Shown here one piece after another: positions 54,515-64,000 of a DNA stretch of 64,000 bases (the stretch's first letter is position 1; every line of letters starts with the position of its first letter). Source of the stretch: Aerococcus viridans (lineage in GTDB: Bacteria; Bacillota; Bacilli; Lactobacillales; Aerococcaceae). The position numbers were made by a program, and so were the translations under genes. The stretch is taken from assembly GCF_001543285.1 (NCBI RefSeq), contig NZ_CP014164.1, positions 682,001 through 746,000 on the forward strand, given 5' to 3'. The notes beneath the pieces are model-generated. The model worked only from the letters and a program-made list of their open reading frames with translations. It made no database searches and was not told where the DNA came from.

Positions 54515-55126
54515 ATGTCTCGTTTTACAGGATCTAACTGGAAAGTTTCTCGTCGTTTAGGTATCTCAATCTCAGGTACTGGTAAAGAAATCGCTCGTCG
54601 TCCATACGCACCAGGTGAACATGGTAACGGTCGTCGTGCTAAATTATCTGAATACGGCTTACAATTACAAGAAAAACAAAAATTACGTTTCATCTACGGC
54701 ATGAATGAAAAGCAATTTGCTAACTTATTCGTTCAAGCTGGTAAAATCAAAGAAGGTAAACACGGTGTTAACTTCATGATCTTACTAGAACAACGTTTAG
54801 ATAACGTAGTTTACCGTTTAGGTTTAGCGACTACTCGTCGTCAAGCTCGTCAATTAGTAAACCACGGTCACATTACTGTAGACGGTAAACGTGTTGATAT
54901 CCCATCATTCCGCGTTCAACCAGGTCAAGTAATCTCTGTACGTGAAAAATCTAAAGACGTTAAAGTAATTAAAGAAGCAGTTGAAGGCTTATATGGTCAC
55001 GTACCTTACGTACAATTCGACGCTGAAAAATTAGAAGGTTCTTTAATTCGTTTACCACAACGTGACGAAATGAACCAAGAAATCGACGAATCTCTAGTCG
55101 TTGAATACTACAACAAATTAATCTAA
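54515..55126 (+). CDS. rpsD: 30S ribosomal protein S4
   Basis: 203 residues. Primary 16S-binding protein and translational regulator. [20 protein letters not shown] is the start, and the S4 domain reads [20 protein letters not shown] then [14 protein letters not shown] 54515 has TGGAGGAA 7-8 bases ahead. An in-frame ATG at 54500 lies before that site. It is a single gene with its own promoter and terminator, as in Bacillus. Confidence 0.97.
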   Translation: MSRFTGSNWKVSRRLGISISGTGKEIARRPYAPGEHGNGRRAKLSEYGLQLQEKQKLRFIYGMNEKQFANLFVQAGKIKEGKHGVNFMILLEQRLDNVVYRLGLATTRRQARQLVNHGHITVDGKRVDIPSFRVQPGQVISVREKSKDVKVIKEAVEGLYGHVPYVQFDAEKLEGSLIRLPQRDEMNQEIDESLVVEYYNKLI

Positions 55127-55146
55127 TTTTAGATAACTTGTTATTG

Positions 55147-55175
55147 AAAAGGTCGGACTTAGTTCCGGCCTTTTT
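55147..55175 (+). terminator. Terminator of rpsD
   Basis: AAAAGGTCGGA (55147-55157) pairs with TCCGGCCTTTT (from 55164) and is followed by a T run. Confidence 0.85.
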
Positions 55176-55380
55176 ATTTACTGTTGAGATGAATGTGGTC
55201 ATTTTACTAGAGAAATTGTATTCTGGGAAAAGGGTTCCAGCTGGAAACTGTTTAATCGATTGATTTGAAATGCAATTTTAATATAACGCATATTTTTTTT
55301 GTTTGAATTATGATAATATAGGGGTTAAATAACCTTTAAAAATTTTTATAAAATATCAACGGATAGAAGGAGGCGTGCGT

Positions 55381-57096
55381 GTGCCGTTTTTAATAGCATT
55401 GTTAATCTTAATTATATTGGTATTACTTGGTTACGGACTGATTTATTATTTAGGACGTAAACAAACTCAAGCCAATATTGCATTAGATGAGCAAAAACAA
55501 GAGATCATGTCTACTCCGGTAGCGGACAAACTATATACACTGCGCAACAAGAATGTTTCTGGAGCCACGCGTAGAGTATACGAGAGTGAACAAGCCAAGT
55601 GGCAAACCATCACTCGTTTTCGTTTACCAGAGATCGAGGCAGCATTAGTCTCTGCCCAAGATTACACGGATAAATACAACATCGTTAAAGCAAGAAGTGT
55701 TGCTGACGAAGTAGAAACCATCCTAGAAGAAACGAAGGATGAAGTGAATGGCATCAACGACCGTTTAACTGAAATATTAGCCAGTGAAAAAGCATCTGAA
55801 GACAAGCATGAAGAAACTTACGAGCGCTACGCAGCCTTACGTAAACAATTGCTGGCACACGGCTATAAATTTGGCGATGCCCTAGAAACCTTAGAGCACC
55901 ATTTAGCTTATATCGAACTTGATTTCACTAAGTATCACCAACAAATGAATGATGGTGATTTCCTAGGCGCTCAAGAAGCACTGGTACAAATCGATGCTGA
56001 CTTGAACGAATTAGAGCAAATGATGGAAAAGATTCCGAATTTGTATACCAAGTTAAACGAAGAATATGTGGAACAAGTGGCCGATATGCAACAAGGTTTT
56101 GCACATATGGAAGAGGAAAATTTCCAATTCCCAATTGATGTTGATATTCCTAAAGAAATTTCTGCCTCTGAAAAGAAAGTGGCTGAAGCTAAAAAGGCTG
56201 TGTCAGATGCAGACTTGACCCAAGCTGCTGAACTTATGGAAGCTGCTGGGATACAAATCGACCATACGTATACTTTGATGGAGAAAGAAATTGCTTCAAG
56301 AGAGTATATTGGGAAAAACCAAGGTGCTATTCAACGCCGCTTGGAACAAGTAACACAAAGCAACCGCTATGGGGCATTAGAAATTGACCGTGTAGCGCAA
56401 AATTACCTATTGTATGACAATGAAATGGGTAAAATGCAAGAATACGCTGATCAAATTGAACGGCAAAAAGACGTGTTGAAAACAACAGATGACCAATTAG
56501 CAGAACACCAAATTGCTTATTCAGATATGGAAACACGTTATCGTGAAATCTATGACCAGTTAGCTGAAATTGACAAAGGTCAATCAGCGATTGTTGTGGC
56601 TTTGGCTAACTTACGCCAAAGAGAGCGCGATGCGCGCGATGACTTATACATGTTCGAACTTGATTTTCGTAACATCAAGCGTTCTGTAGAAATTCATCAT
56701 TTACCAGGCTTGCCTGATGAGTACTTAGATTACTTCTTCGATACAAGCGACCGCATTGATCAATTGTCAGAATCATTAAACCGCGTGAAATTAGACATGG
56801 TAGAAATTGAAAATCTAACCGATCAAATTGCCAAGGCGATTGAATACTTGGATGAGGAAACTGAAAAACAGGTCCGGGCTGCCCAATTAACAGAGTCAGC
56901 GATCCAATACGCGAACCGTTACCGTCCGCAACATCCAGAGTTGAACGCGGTAATAGAACGGTCATATTATTTATTCGATAAAGAATTTTTATACGAAGAT
57001 GCCTTTGAAAATATTGCCCGAGCGGTTGACCAAATTCAACCAGGTGCAAGACAAGAAATCATTCAGCAGTATGACCAAGAAAATCAAGTAGGCTAA
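55381..57096 (+). CDS. ezrA: Septation ring formation regulator EzrA
   Basis: About 571 residues. One membrane helix at the extreme N-terminus (PFLIALLILIILVLLGYGLI) is followed by a long spectrin-like coiled coil. EzrA limits FtsZ polymerisation away from midcell and links division to wall synthesis. The start is GTG at 55381, 7 bases after AGAAGGAGG. A GTG at 55375 is too close to that site. The 205-base gap upstream holds only AT-rich sequence without a clear promoter. Confidence 0.92.
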   Translation: MPFLIALLILIILVLLGYGLIYYLGRKQTQANIALDEQKQEIMSTPVADKLYTLRNKNVSGATRRVYESEQAKWQTITRFRLPEIEAALVSAQDYTDKYNIVKARSVADEVETILEETKDEVNGINDRLTEILASEKASEDKHEETYERYAALRKQLLAHGYKFGDALETLEHHLAYIELDFTKYHQQMNDGDFLGAQEALVQIDADLNELEQMMEKIPNLYTKLNEEYVEQVADMQQGFAHMEEENFQFPIDVDIPKEISASEKKVAEAKKAVSDADLTQAAELMEAAGIQIDHTYTLMEKEIASREYIGKNQGAIQRRLEQVTQSNRYGALEIDRVAQNYLLYDNEMGKMQEYADQIERQKDVLKTTDDQLAEHQIAYSDMETRYREIYDQLAEIDKGQSAIVVALANLRQRERDARDDLYMFELDFRNIKRSVEIHHLPGLPDEYLDYFFDTSDRIDQLSESLNRVKLDMVEIENLTDQIAKAIEYLDEETEKQVRAAQLTESAIQYANRYRPQHPELNAVIERSYYLFDKEFLYEDAFENIARAVDQIQPGARQEIIQQYDQENQVG

Positions 57097-57106
57097 TTTT
57101 AGAAAG

Positions 57107-57130
57107 GACCGAGACATGTGCTCGGTCTTT
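57107..57130 (+). terminator. Terminator of ezrA
   Basis: GACCGAG (57107-57113) pairs with CTCGGTC (57121-57127), followed by TTTTGC and a second T run. Confidence 0.75.
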
Positions 57131-57333
57131 TGCTGTTTTTAGTCAGTAGTAGCTATTTATCAACTATAAGCTTTAGGTTGGAAAAGGATGAATCCAGGCT
57201 ATTTAGCGGGTATTTATTTTCCAGATAGAGGCTGTCAAATTAAGGTTGGTTACTTTGGGGCCAGCTACTTGCAATTTGTGATATATGGCTATAATATGTT
57301 AAGAGTTGAAAAGGGAAAAAGGAAGGAACGACC

Positions 57334-58488
57334 ATGTCAGAAATGATCTATTTTGATAACAGCGCAACGACGAAAATTGCGCCGGAAGCACTACAAACGA
57401 TGACACAAGTCATGCAGACATATTACGGTAACCCGTCTAGTTTGCATAAGTTGGGGACTGAAGCATCAAAACTATTAAATTCAGCGCGTAAACAAGTTGC
57501 CGACTTGCTAGGCGCACAATCAACGGAAATCTTCTTCACTTCAGGTGGTACGGAGTCGAATAACTGGGCCATCAAAGGGACCGCGATGGAAAAGCTGAAA
57601 TACCACGGTAACCACATTATCGTTTCAAGTGTGGAACACCCATCTGTCCGTAATACGATGGAAACCTTGAGTCAAAATGGCTTTGAGATTACCTATCTAC
57701 CGGCTGATAAATTGGGGAAAGTCCATGTTGAAGATGTGGCTGCGGCGATCAAAGAGACGACGATTTTAGTATCTGTAATGGCGGTCAATAATGAGATTGG
57801 TGCTATTCAACCGATTGCTGAAATTGGTGACTTGTTAGAAAAATATCCGACCATCCATTACCATGTTGATGGTGTGCAAAGTGTCGGAACTTTTGAAAAA
57901 CCATTAATCCATGACCGTGTTGACTTGATGAGTTTTTCAGCCCACAAGTTTAACGGCCCACGTGGCATCGGTATTTTATATAAGAAACAAAACCGTTTGA
58001 TTAGTCATTTGCTTGATGGCGGTGGCCAAGAGATGGGCCAACGGTCAACGACTGAAAACTTAGCGGGGATTGCAGCGACTGCAAAAGTCCTCCGGATGGC
58101 TCTAGCTGAAGCCAAGGAAGTGAAGGCCAAAGAGGTTGCTATGCAAGACAAATTGCGCGCTTTTTTTGCCGAACATACAGACCTTGTCCAAGTCTTTAGT
58201 CCTGAAGATGCAGCGCCACATGTCCTATGTTTCGCCTTAAAAGGTGTCCGCGGGGAAGTGATGGTTCATGCCTTGGAAGATGAGGATATCATCGTGTCTA
58301 CAACTAGTGCTTGCTCAAGTCGTGCCGTCAACAATAGCTCGTCTACACTTGGGGCGATGAAGGTGGATCCAGTTTGGGCTAAACAAGCCATTCGTTTAAG
58401 TTTTGGAAAAGACAATACCATGGCTGAAGTCAACCAATTTATCGATGTATATACGAAACTAATGAAGAAATTTGAACGCATTCAATAA
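57334..58488 (+). CDS. Cysteine desulfurase (NifS/IscS-like), partner of ThiI
   Basis: 384 residues, a PLP enzyme taking sulfur from cysteine. The PLP lysine is Lys205 in SFSAHKFNGPRG and the persulfide cysteine is Cys327 in STTSACSSRA. The N-terminal YFDNSATTKIAPEALQTM is typical. thiI follows 13 bases after its stop, so this is the dedicated sulfur donor for 4-thiouridine in tRNA (NifZ-type in Bacillus). AAGGAACG is the ribosome site. An ezrA terminator and a TATAAT (57290-57295) lie upstream. Confidence 0.93.
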   Translation: MSEMIYFDNSATTKIAPEALQTMTQVMQTYYGNPSSLHKLGTEASKLLNSARKQVADLLGAQSTEIFFTSGGTESNNWAIKGTAMEKLKYHGNHIIVSSVEHPSVRNTMETLSQNGFEITYLPADKLGKVHVEDVAAAIKETTILVSVMAVNNEIGAIQPIAEIGDLLEKYPTIHYHVDGVQSVGTFEKPLIHDRVDLMSFSAHKFNGPRGIGILYKKQNRLISHLLDGGGQEMGQRSTTENLAGIAATAKVLRMALAEAKEVKAKEVAMQDKLRAFFAEHTDLVQVFSPEDAAPHVLCFALKGVRGEVMVHALEDEDIIVSTTSACSSRAVNNSSSTLGAMKVDPVWAKQAIRLSFGKDNTMAEVNQFIDVYTKLMKKFERIQ

Positions 58489-58501
58489 TCCGGGAGGTAA
58501 T

Positions 58502-59719
58502 ATGAAAGAATTAATTATGATTCGCTACGGTGAATTATCGACGAAGGGGAAGAACAAGCGTAACTTCGTGACAACCCTAGGCCGAAATATCCGCGAAGCT
58601 TTAAGTGAATACCCAGACATTAAGATCAACCAACAATATGACTTTATGTTTATGGAATTAAATGGGGCGCCTCAAGATGAGGTCCTTGCTGGTTTGGAAA
58701 AGGTATTTGGTATTCAAAGTTTCTCACCAGCGATTGAATTAGAGCGCGATTTCGACTCGTTAAAAGAAGCAGCCGTTAAATTAGTGAAGGCTGAAATCGC
58801 TAAAAATGGCGTGCAATCTTTTAAAGTGGCAACATCGCGTTCAGACCACAACTATTCAATGGATACAAATGATATCAACCAAGCCTTGGGTGGCTTTTTG
58901 GCGGAAGAATTCCCTGAATTAAAAGTTCAAATGAAGAAACCAGATTTAACCATTCGTGTCAAAGTGCGCGAACAAGATTTCTTGGTATCGTCAGAATGGA
59001 TTAACGGGGCAGGCGGGTTACCAGTAGGGACATCTGCAAATGCAGTATTGATGTTATCAGGTGGGATCGATTCACCGGTAGCCGGATATTTAGCCATGAA
59101 ACGTGGGATGCGGATCACGGCTGTCCATTTTGCCTCACCACCATATACTAGTCCACAAGCCTTGAATAAAGCGAAGGACTTAACGGAAAAACTGACGAAA
59201 TTTGGTGGCTGGATTAACTTTGTGGAAGTGCCATTTACGGAAACCCAGGAAGCCATTAAAGAGCATGTGAACCCAGCTTACTTGATGACCATTACCCGCC
59301 GGATGATGATGCGTATTTCAGATGAATTGCGAAAACAATATAATGGCTTAGCGATTATAAACGGTGAATCGATTGGCCAAGTGGCATCACAAACACTAGA
59401 ATCAATGTTCGCTATTAATGAAGTGACTTCAACGCCGATTATTCGTCCAGTTGTCGCTATGGACAAATTGGAAATTATCGATATTTCGCAAAAAATTGAT
59501 ACTTTTGACTTATCTATTCAACCATTTGAAGATTGTTGTACCGTCTTTGCGCCACCATCACCAAAGACTAAGCCAAAATTGGATGATATTGCCTACTACG
59601 AGGCAAAATTAGATATTGAAGGTTTGGTACAACGGGCTGTTGAAGGTGCTATGGGCGAAAAAATTATGTCTGGATCGCGCAACAAGGAAGATTCGGACGC
59701 CTTTAGCGACTTATTATAA
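58502..59719 (+). CDS. thiI: tRNA 4-thiouridine synthetase ThiI
   Basis: 405 residues. An N-terminal ferredoxin-like and THUMP part (RYGELSTKGKNKRNFV to about 165) is followed by the PP-loop ATPase domain with LSGGIDSPVAGYLAMKRG and ASPPYTSPQALNKA, then EDCCTVFAPPSPKTKP near the end. There is no rhodanese domain, as in most Firmicutes, so sulfur comes from the adjacent desulfurase. ATG 58502 has GGGAGG 6 bases ahead. Confidence 0.95.
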   Translation: MKELIMIRYGELSTKGKNKRNFVTTLGRNIREALSEYPDIKINQQYDFMFMELNGAPQDEVLAGLEKVFGIQSFSPAIELERDFDSLKEAAVKLVKAEIAKNGVQSFKVATSRSDHNYSMDTNDINQALGGFLAEEFPELKVQMKKPDLTIRVKVREQDFLVSSEWINGAGGLPVGTSANAVLMLSGGIDSPVAGYLAMKRGMRITAVHFASPPYTSPQALNKAKDLTEKLTKFGGWINFVEVPFTETQEAIKEHVNPAYLMTITRRMMMRISDELRKQYNGLAIINGESIGQVASQTLESMFAINEVTSTPIIRPVVAMDKLEIIDISQKIDTFDLSIQPFEDCCTVFAPPSPKTKPKLDDIAYYEAKLDIEGLVQRAVEGAMGEKIMSGSRNKEDSDAFSDLL

Positions 59720-59741
59720 TGTAAGTGGTAACCCTTTTGAA

Positions 59742-59771
59742 TTGAGTTCTCTTTAAAGTTATTGTTATACT
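59742..59771 (+). promoter_or_regulatory. Promoter of tpx
   Basis: TTGAGT (59742-59747), an 18-base spacer and TATACT (59766-59771), 44 bases before the tpx start. Confidence 0.55.
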
Positions 59772-59814
59772 AGTGATAGACTTAAGCTAATCAATCAAAG
59801 GAGGAATTAACATT

Positions 59815-60309
59815 ATGCCAACTGTTACATTTAAAGGCGAAGTTGTAGAATTAGAAGGTACTCCGTTAGAAGTTAACCAAGCGGCCCCTGATTTTGAGGT
59901 GAATGAAGTAAGTGGTGGCAAAGTGAGTAAAGCGGACTTTGCTGGTAAAGTACTTTTGTTATCCGTTGTACCAGATATTGATTCATCTGTATGTTCTATC
60001 CAATCAAACCGTATCAGCGACTATGCTAAACAAGCTGGTGAGGGCGTAGAAGTTGCTACAATATCAATGAATACTGATAAATCTTTATCTAACTGGAAAG
60101 CTGAAAATGATTCAGATATGCGTATGTTAAATGATGCAGCAGCATTCGGTAAAGACTACGGTATCTTCTTACCAGAACTAGGCAAATTAGCACGTGCAAT
60201 ATTCGTTATCGATACTGAAGGTAATGTTGTTTACAAAGAAATCGTTAATGAAGTAACAAACGAACCAGATTACGAAAGTGCTATTCAAGTAGTTGACTCA
60301 CTAGCGTAA
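59815..60309 (+). CDS. tpx: Thiol peroxidase (Tpx), single-cysteine form
   Basis: 164 residues of the atypical 2-Cys peroxiredoxin family, reducing peroxides at the cost of thioredoxin. The peroxidatic residue is Cys60 in VVPDIDSSVCSIQSNRIS, with the Arg of the active site following. LARAIFVIDTEGNVVYKEIV and NEPDYESAI are family motifs. The resolving cysteine expected near residue 94 in a WCG/FCG context is missing: the place reads LSNWKAENDSD. Cys60 is the only cysteine in the protein. AAAGGAGG is the ribosome site. Confidence 0.9.
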   Translation: MPTVTFKGEVVELEGTPLEVNQAAPDFEVNEVSGGKVSKADFAGKVLLLSVVPDIDSSVCSIQSNRISDYAKQAGEGVEVATISMNTDKSLSNWKAENDSDMRMLNDAAAFGKDYGIFLPELGKLARAIFVIDTEGNVVYKEIVNEVTNEPDYESAIQVVDSLA

Positions 60310-60322
60310 AAAAATAGATAGT

Positions 60323-60362
60323 AAAAAGGAGGTGTGACGCTTTTGTCACATCTCCTTTTTTA
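60323..60362. terminator. Terminator between tpx and the small minus-strand gene
   Basis: AAAAAGGAGGTGTGAC (60323-60338) pairs with GTCACATCTCCTTTTT (60345-60360) over a 6-base loop, with one mismatch. T runs on both strands make it work for both convergent genes. Confidence 0.88.
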
Positions 60363-60379
60363 CTAGTATATTCAATTTG

Positions 60380-60550
60380 TTAAATACCGAAATAGCTATA
60401 TAAGGCAAATCCTAAGGACAAGACTACTGATGATAGAATCAAGATTAACATGATCCAAGTAAAGATTTTACCGGTTTTCTTGTCTTTTTTATTGTACATT
60501 TTATCGAAGCCACGTTTTTCTGGTGTAAGTTTCTTTGGACTTTTACGCAT
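60380..60550 (-). CDS. Small single-pass membrane protein, DUF4044-like
   Basis: 56 residues: a basic N-terminal half (MRKSPKKLTPEKRGFDKMYN) and one membrane helix (TWIMLILILSSVVLSLGFAL). Small proteins of this form are annotated as DUF4044 in Lactobacillales, with no known role. ATG 60550 has GAGGAGT 7-8 bases ahead on the minus strand, better than two earlier in-frame starts at 60592 and 60565. Confidence 0.7.
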   Translation of the reverse strand: MRKSPKKLTPEKRGFDKMYNKKDKKTGKIFTWIMLILILSSVVLSLGFALYSYFGI

Positions 60551-60778
60551 ATCAATACTCCTCATTTTTAATTCTCGACCATTATAACACAAAAGGATAT
60601 TGCTTTCTTCCGGTATCTTCTAAATGAAAATTTTCAAGTTAGTGGTATAATAAGAAGTGAATTATGAATAAGCGCTAAATTTACTATGATTATGATGAGA
60701 TACTTTTAAATTATGAGATTATTTGATACTATATGAGAAGGTTTTATCATCAAGTTGTTACCTTAAGGAGGAAAATAA

Positions 60779-62212
60779 ATGACTGAAGCACATATTGGTG
60801 TTGTCGGAATGGCCGTAATGGGCAAGAACTTAGCGTTGAATATCGAAAGCCGTGGATATACGGTGGCTGTATTTAACCGTACTACCAGCAAAGCAAAAGC
60901 TGTTGTAGATGAAAATTCAGATAAAAACTTAGTTTTTACTGAGACTGTGGAAGAGTTTGTGAATTCATTAGAAAAACCTCGCCGCATCTTATTAATGGTA
61001 CAAGCAGGTAAAGCAACAGATGCAACAATCAGTCAATTAATGCCATTATTAGATAAAGACGATGTCATTATTGATGGCGGAAACACATTCTTCCAAGATA
61101 CAATTCGTCGTTCTAACGAAATTGACGGTTCTGGTATCCACTTCATTGGTATGGGTGTTTCTGGTGGTGAAGAAGGCGCGCTTAAAGGCCCTAGCTTGAT
61201 GCCAGGTGGTCCTAAAGAAGCTTACGATATTGTTGAACCAATCTTAAAACAAATCGCAGCTAAAGCGCCTAGTGATGGCGAACCATGTGTAACTTACATC
61301 GGCCCCAACGGTGCTGGTCACTACGTTAAAATGGTTCACAACGGTATCGAATATGGTGACATGCAATTAATTGCTGAAACATACGATTTATTACGCCGTC
61401 ATTTAGACTTACCTGTAACAGAAATCGCTGATCATTTTGCAGATTGGAACACTGGTGAATTAGACAGTTTCCTAATCGAAATTACAGCTGATATTTTAAC
61501 AAAACATGATCCAGAAACAGGTAAACCAATGGTTGACGTGATCTTGGACCGTGCAGGTAACAAAGGTACTGGTAAATGGACTTCTCAATCAGCATTAGAT
61601 GTTGGTGTACCATTACAAACAATTACTGAATCAGTTTACGCACGTTACATTTCAGCATTGAAAGACCAACGTGTTCGTGCTTCTAAAGTGTTAGCTGGAC
61701 CAGAAAATACAGCATTCGAAGGCGACAAAAATGACTTCGTTGAAAAAATTCGTAAAGCTTTATACTTCTCTAAAATCATGTCTTACGCGCAAGGGTTCTA
61801 CCAATACCGTACAGCGTCAGAAGAATATGATTGGAACTTGAACTATAAAGAAATCGCAGCTATTTTCCGTGCTGGATGTATCATCCGTGCAGGCTTCCTA
61901 GAAAAAATCATGGACGCTTACGAAAACAATGCTGACTTAGAAAACATCTTATTGGATGAATACTTTATGGATATTGCTAAAGAATATCAACAAGCAACTC
62001 GTGAAGTAGCAGCAGAAGCAATTAAATCTGGTATTCCAGTACCTGGTTTCACATCTGCCTTGTCATACTACGATAGCTACCGTTCAGAAACTTTACCAGC
62101 GAACATCATTCAAGCTCAACGTGACTACTTTGGTGCGCATACTTATGAACGTGTTGATGCTGAAGGTTCTTACCACTTATTATGGGATAAAGAAGAACAA
62201 ATCGATGCTTAA
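60779..62212 (+). CDS. gnd: 6-phosphogluconate dehydrogenase, decarboxylating
   Basis: 477 residues. Oxidises 6-phosphogluconate to ribulose 5-phosphate, making NADPH (or NADH) in the pentose phosphate path. N-terminal [30 protein letters not shown], the catalytic [16 protein letters not shown] and [14 protein letters not shown], and the C-terminal [18 protein letters not shown] are family motifs. AAGGAGG ribosome site. A TATAAT at 60646-60651 could be its promoter. The response regulator follows after 44 bases. Confidence 0.97.
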   Translation: MTEAHIGVVGMAVMGKNLALNIESRGYTVAVFNRTTSKAKAVVDENSDKNLVFTETVEEFVNSLEKPRRILLMVQAGKATDATISQLMPLLDKDDVIIDGGNTFFQDTIRRSNEIDGSGIHFIGMGVSGGEEGALKGPSLMPGGPKEAYDIVEPILKQIAAKAPSDGEPCVTYIGPNGAGHYVKMVHNGIEYGDMQLIAETYDLLRRHLDLPVTEIADHFADWNTGELDSFLIEITADILTKHDPETGKPMVDVILDRAGNKGTGKWTSQSALDVGVPLQTITESVYARYISALKDQRVRASKVLAGPENTAFEGDKNDFVEKIRKALYFSKIMSYAQGFYQYRTASEEYDWNLNYKEIAAIFRAGCIIRAGFLEKIMDAYENNADLENILLDEYFMDIAKEYQQATREVAAEAIKSGIPVPGFTSALSYYDSYRSETLPANIIQAQRDYFGAHTYERVDAEGSYHLLWDKEEQIDA

Positions 62213-62256
62213 TTTTGGGTTTGCCCATGAATTTGTGCAGGAAATAGGGTGAAATT

Positions 62257-62964
62257 ATGAGTGAAGAAAAAGCAAAACGCATCTTAATCGTTGAAGATGA
62301 AAAAAACTTAGCGCGCTTTGTTGAATTAGAACTTAAACATGAGGGTTACGAAACAGAACTTGCTAAGGATGGTCGTATTGGACTTGAAAAAGCCCAAGAA
62401 GGCAACTGGGACTTAATCTTGTTAGATTTAATGTTGCCAGAAATTAACGGGATTGAAGTGTGTCGTCGTTTACGACCAACTTCAGATGTGCCGATTATCA
62501 TCATGACGGCTAGAGATTCAGTTATTGACCGTGTATCAGGTTTTGACCACGGTGCCGATGACTATATCGTTAAGCCGTTTGCGATTGAAGAATTATTGGC
62601 ACGTATTCGTGCATTACTTCGTCGCATTGATATCGAAGAAGAACAACAACACAGAAAACAAACGAAAGTAACTTTCCGTGACCTTTCTGTTGAAAAAGAA
62701 AATCGTATCGTTCGCCGTGGCGAAGAGATTATCGATTTAACAAAACGTGAGTACGAGTTATTGGTGATGTTAATGGAGAACGTTAATGTTGTATTACCTC
62801 GTACAGAATTATTAAATAAAGTATGGGGCTATACAACTGAAGTTGAAACCAACGTTGTAGATGTTTATATTCGTTACTTACGAAATAAAATCGACGTGGA
62901 TGGTCAACCAGGTTACATTCAAACTGTCCGTGGTACGGGCTATGTAATGAGGACCCCAGAATAA
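62257..62964 (+). CDS. OmpR-family response regulator, CovR/ArlR-like
   Basis: 235 residues: receiver domain with Asp57 in [10 protein letters not shown] as phosphate site, D13-D14-type acidic pocket (IVEDEKN) and Lys in [19 protein letters not shown], then a winged-helix DNA-binding domain ending in [17 protein letters not shown]. It resembles CovR/CsrR of streptococci and ArlR of staphylococci. The stop overlaps the kinase start (TAATG), so the pair is translated together. gnd lies just upstream. Confidence 0.9.
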   Translation: MSEEKAKRILIVEDEKNLARFVELELKHEGYETELAKDGRIGLEKAQEGNWDLILLDLMLPEINGIEVCRRLRPTSDVPIIIMTARDSVIDRVSGFDHGADDYIVKPFAIEELLARIRALLRRIDIEEEQQHRKQTKVTFRDLSVEKENRIVRRGEEIIDLTKREYELLVMLMENVNVVLPRTELLNKVWGYTTEVETNVVDVYIRYLRNKIDVDGQPGYIQTVRGTGYVMRTPE

Positions 62965-64000
62965 TGTTTAATAGCGTTTTAAATGATTTTAAAACAAAAC
63001 TGCAGCACCCATTTTCATTAATTTGGAAGTGGGGCTTAGTTTTATCTAGCATGTTTTGGTTGGCCTTGAGTGTGAGCCCCATCATTTCAAATATTCAAGA
63101 ACAACAAGCGCTAGAAGAAGACTATGTGGCTGAGGTTACACAAATTGACACGTATTTACAAACCTATCTAAATTCCTTAGCATCGCGCCCAGCTTCTGAA
63201 GTGCGTGAAGGATTCCAATCACGGATTGCCATTGAGAATATTTCATTAGAAGATTACTTGAATGAACATAACGTGAAAATCCAAGTTTATAATGCAAATG
63301 GTAACCTGGTTTATAATTCAGGGACAACTGTAGATAGTTACTCAACCAGTAGAACGACAGGTCGAACTAGATCCAACGAAACTGGTGACTTCCTTACTTA
63401 TCAATTACTATATGATGGATCTGAACAAATTGGGTATTATTTTGCGACCTTTGATTACCAATCAGTCGCCGATCAGCTATCTGATAAACGGACTGAATTG
63501 ATCATTACGGCGGGGGTTAATTTAGTCATCGCCGTTGTCGCTGGTTTTGGTGTAGCTTATTACTTTATTCAACCGATTCAAAAGATGAAGCGGTTCTTAA
63601 AGAATATCACTGCAGATAATATTGCTGACCGCCGTTTGAACGTATCAGAATACCGCGGTGAAATCACTGAAATTTCTAACAGTATCAACCAAATGCTTGA
63701 TCAAACGAGTGAGTATATTGACCAACAAATTCACTTTGTAGAAGATGTTTCTCATGAACTTCGAACACCAGTAGCCATCATTGAAGGGCATTTAAACATG
63801 TTAAACCGTTGGGGTAAGGATGATCCAGAGATACTTGAAGAGTCGCTATCAGCCTCTGTAAATGAGCTAGAACGGATGAAAGTCCTCGTGCAAGAGATGT
63901 TAGATTTATCTCGAGCAGGGCAGGTTGATACACAGTATTACGATAAGACGACGTTAATCAATGAAGTGATCAATCAAGTTTTCCAAAACTTCAAGGTCCT
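62964..64000 (+). CDS. Sensor histidine kinase, partner of the CovR/ArlR-like regulator (cut by window end)
   Basis: The frame is open from ATG 62964 to the last base, about 345 codons. A membrane helix (about 22-40), an extracellular sensor region of some 130 residues, a second helix ([20 protein letters not shown]), a HAMP domain, then the dimerisation domain with His264 in [18 protein letters not shown]. The ATP-binding domain lies beyond the window. Shape and order match ArlS/CovS-type kinases. The ATG overlaps the regulator stop. Confidence 0.9.
   Translation, partial: MFNSVLNDFKTKLQHPFSLIWKWGLVLSSMFWLALSVSPIISNIQEQQALEEDYVAEVTQIDTYLQTYLNSLASRPASEVREGFQSRIAIENISLEDYLNEHNVKIQVYNANGNLVYNSGTTVDSYSTSRTTGRTRSNETGDFLTYQLLYDGSEQIGYYFATFDYQSVADQLSDKRTELIITAGVNLVIAVVAGFGVAYYFIQPIQKMKRFLKNITADNIADRRLNVSEYRGEITEISNSINQMLDQTSEYIDQQIHFVEDVSHELRTPVAIIEGHLNMLNRWGKDDPEILEESLSASVNELERMKVLVQEMLDLSRAGQVDTQYYDKTTLINEVINQVFQNFKV

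Noticed and set aside
60323..60345. Ribosome site and small gene after tpx (AGGAGGTGTGACG)
   Set aside because: The purine-rich string is the left arm of the terminator, and no frame of useful length follows.

Overview
The window is a low-GC Gram-positive chromosome segment. Ribosome binding sites are strong (AGGAGG-like), several genes start with TTG or GTG, and the housekeeping genes and their order are those of Lactobacillales: yqeG-yqeH-yhbY-nadD-yqeK-rsfS, the mraZ-to-divIVA division cluster, and a T-box in front of ileS. MurE carries DDPN where meso-DAP-adding enzymes carry DNPR, which points to lysine-type peptidoglycan. A member of Aerococcaceae, perhaps Aerococcus, is my best guess, but this rests on general impression and not on a search.

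Layout. 1-4.5 kb: a GNAT acetyltransferase, release factor 3 (prfC), a badly decayed LysR regulator and an intact YeiH-type exporter. 4.5-10.2 kb: clpE bracketed by two insertion sequences. A dead IS3-family (IS150-type) copy sits in the loop of the terminator shared by yeiH and clpE, and an intact IS1380-family copy lies between clpE and its CtsR-type promoter. 10.4-18.2 kb: ptsH-ptsI, a lipid-type glycosyltransferase, ykuJ, murE, and hom-thrB. 18.4-25.3 kb: the yqeG-to-tmcAL group of ribosome assembly, NAD and tRNA modification genes, then yceD-rpmF. 25.3-28.8 kb: an IS1182-family and an ISL3-family element side by side. The ISL3 copy carries a folded, cloverleaf-like block behind its transposase.

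28.9-48.3 kb is the division and wall (dcw) cluster: DUF3397 gene, mraZ, rsmH, ftsL, pbp2x, mraY, murD, murG, divIB, ftsA, ftsZ, ylmE, sepF, ylmG, ylmH and divIVA. It is followed by a T-box-controlled ileS and a cold-shock-domain gene. Precursor synthesis (MurD, MraY, MurG), septal transpeptidation (Pbp2x with DivIB and FtsL) and the Z-ring with its membrane anchors (FtsZ, FtsA, SepF) are thus encoded together. 48.3-48.9 kb has no gene but is full of structure: two tandem 120-base folding repeats, a small MITE-like element with IS1182-like ends, and a five-unit array of 40-base palindromic repeats.

48.9-64 kb: two small stress-type membrane proteins, telA-xpaC, nudF, an unknown single-pass membrane protein, mtnN, rpsD with a structured leader, ezrA, a cysteine desulfurase with thiI, a thiol peroxidase that keeps only one cysteine, gnd, and a CovRS/ArlRS-like two-component system cut by the window end.

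The most unusual signals are the folded block inside the ISL3 copy, the two repeat arrays near 48.3-48.9 kb, and the IS insertions that rewire clpE. No tRNA, rRNA, CRISPR or prophage genes were seen.
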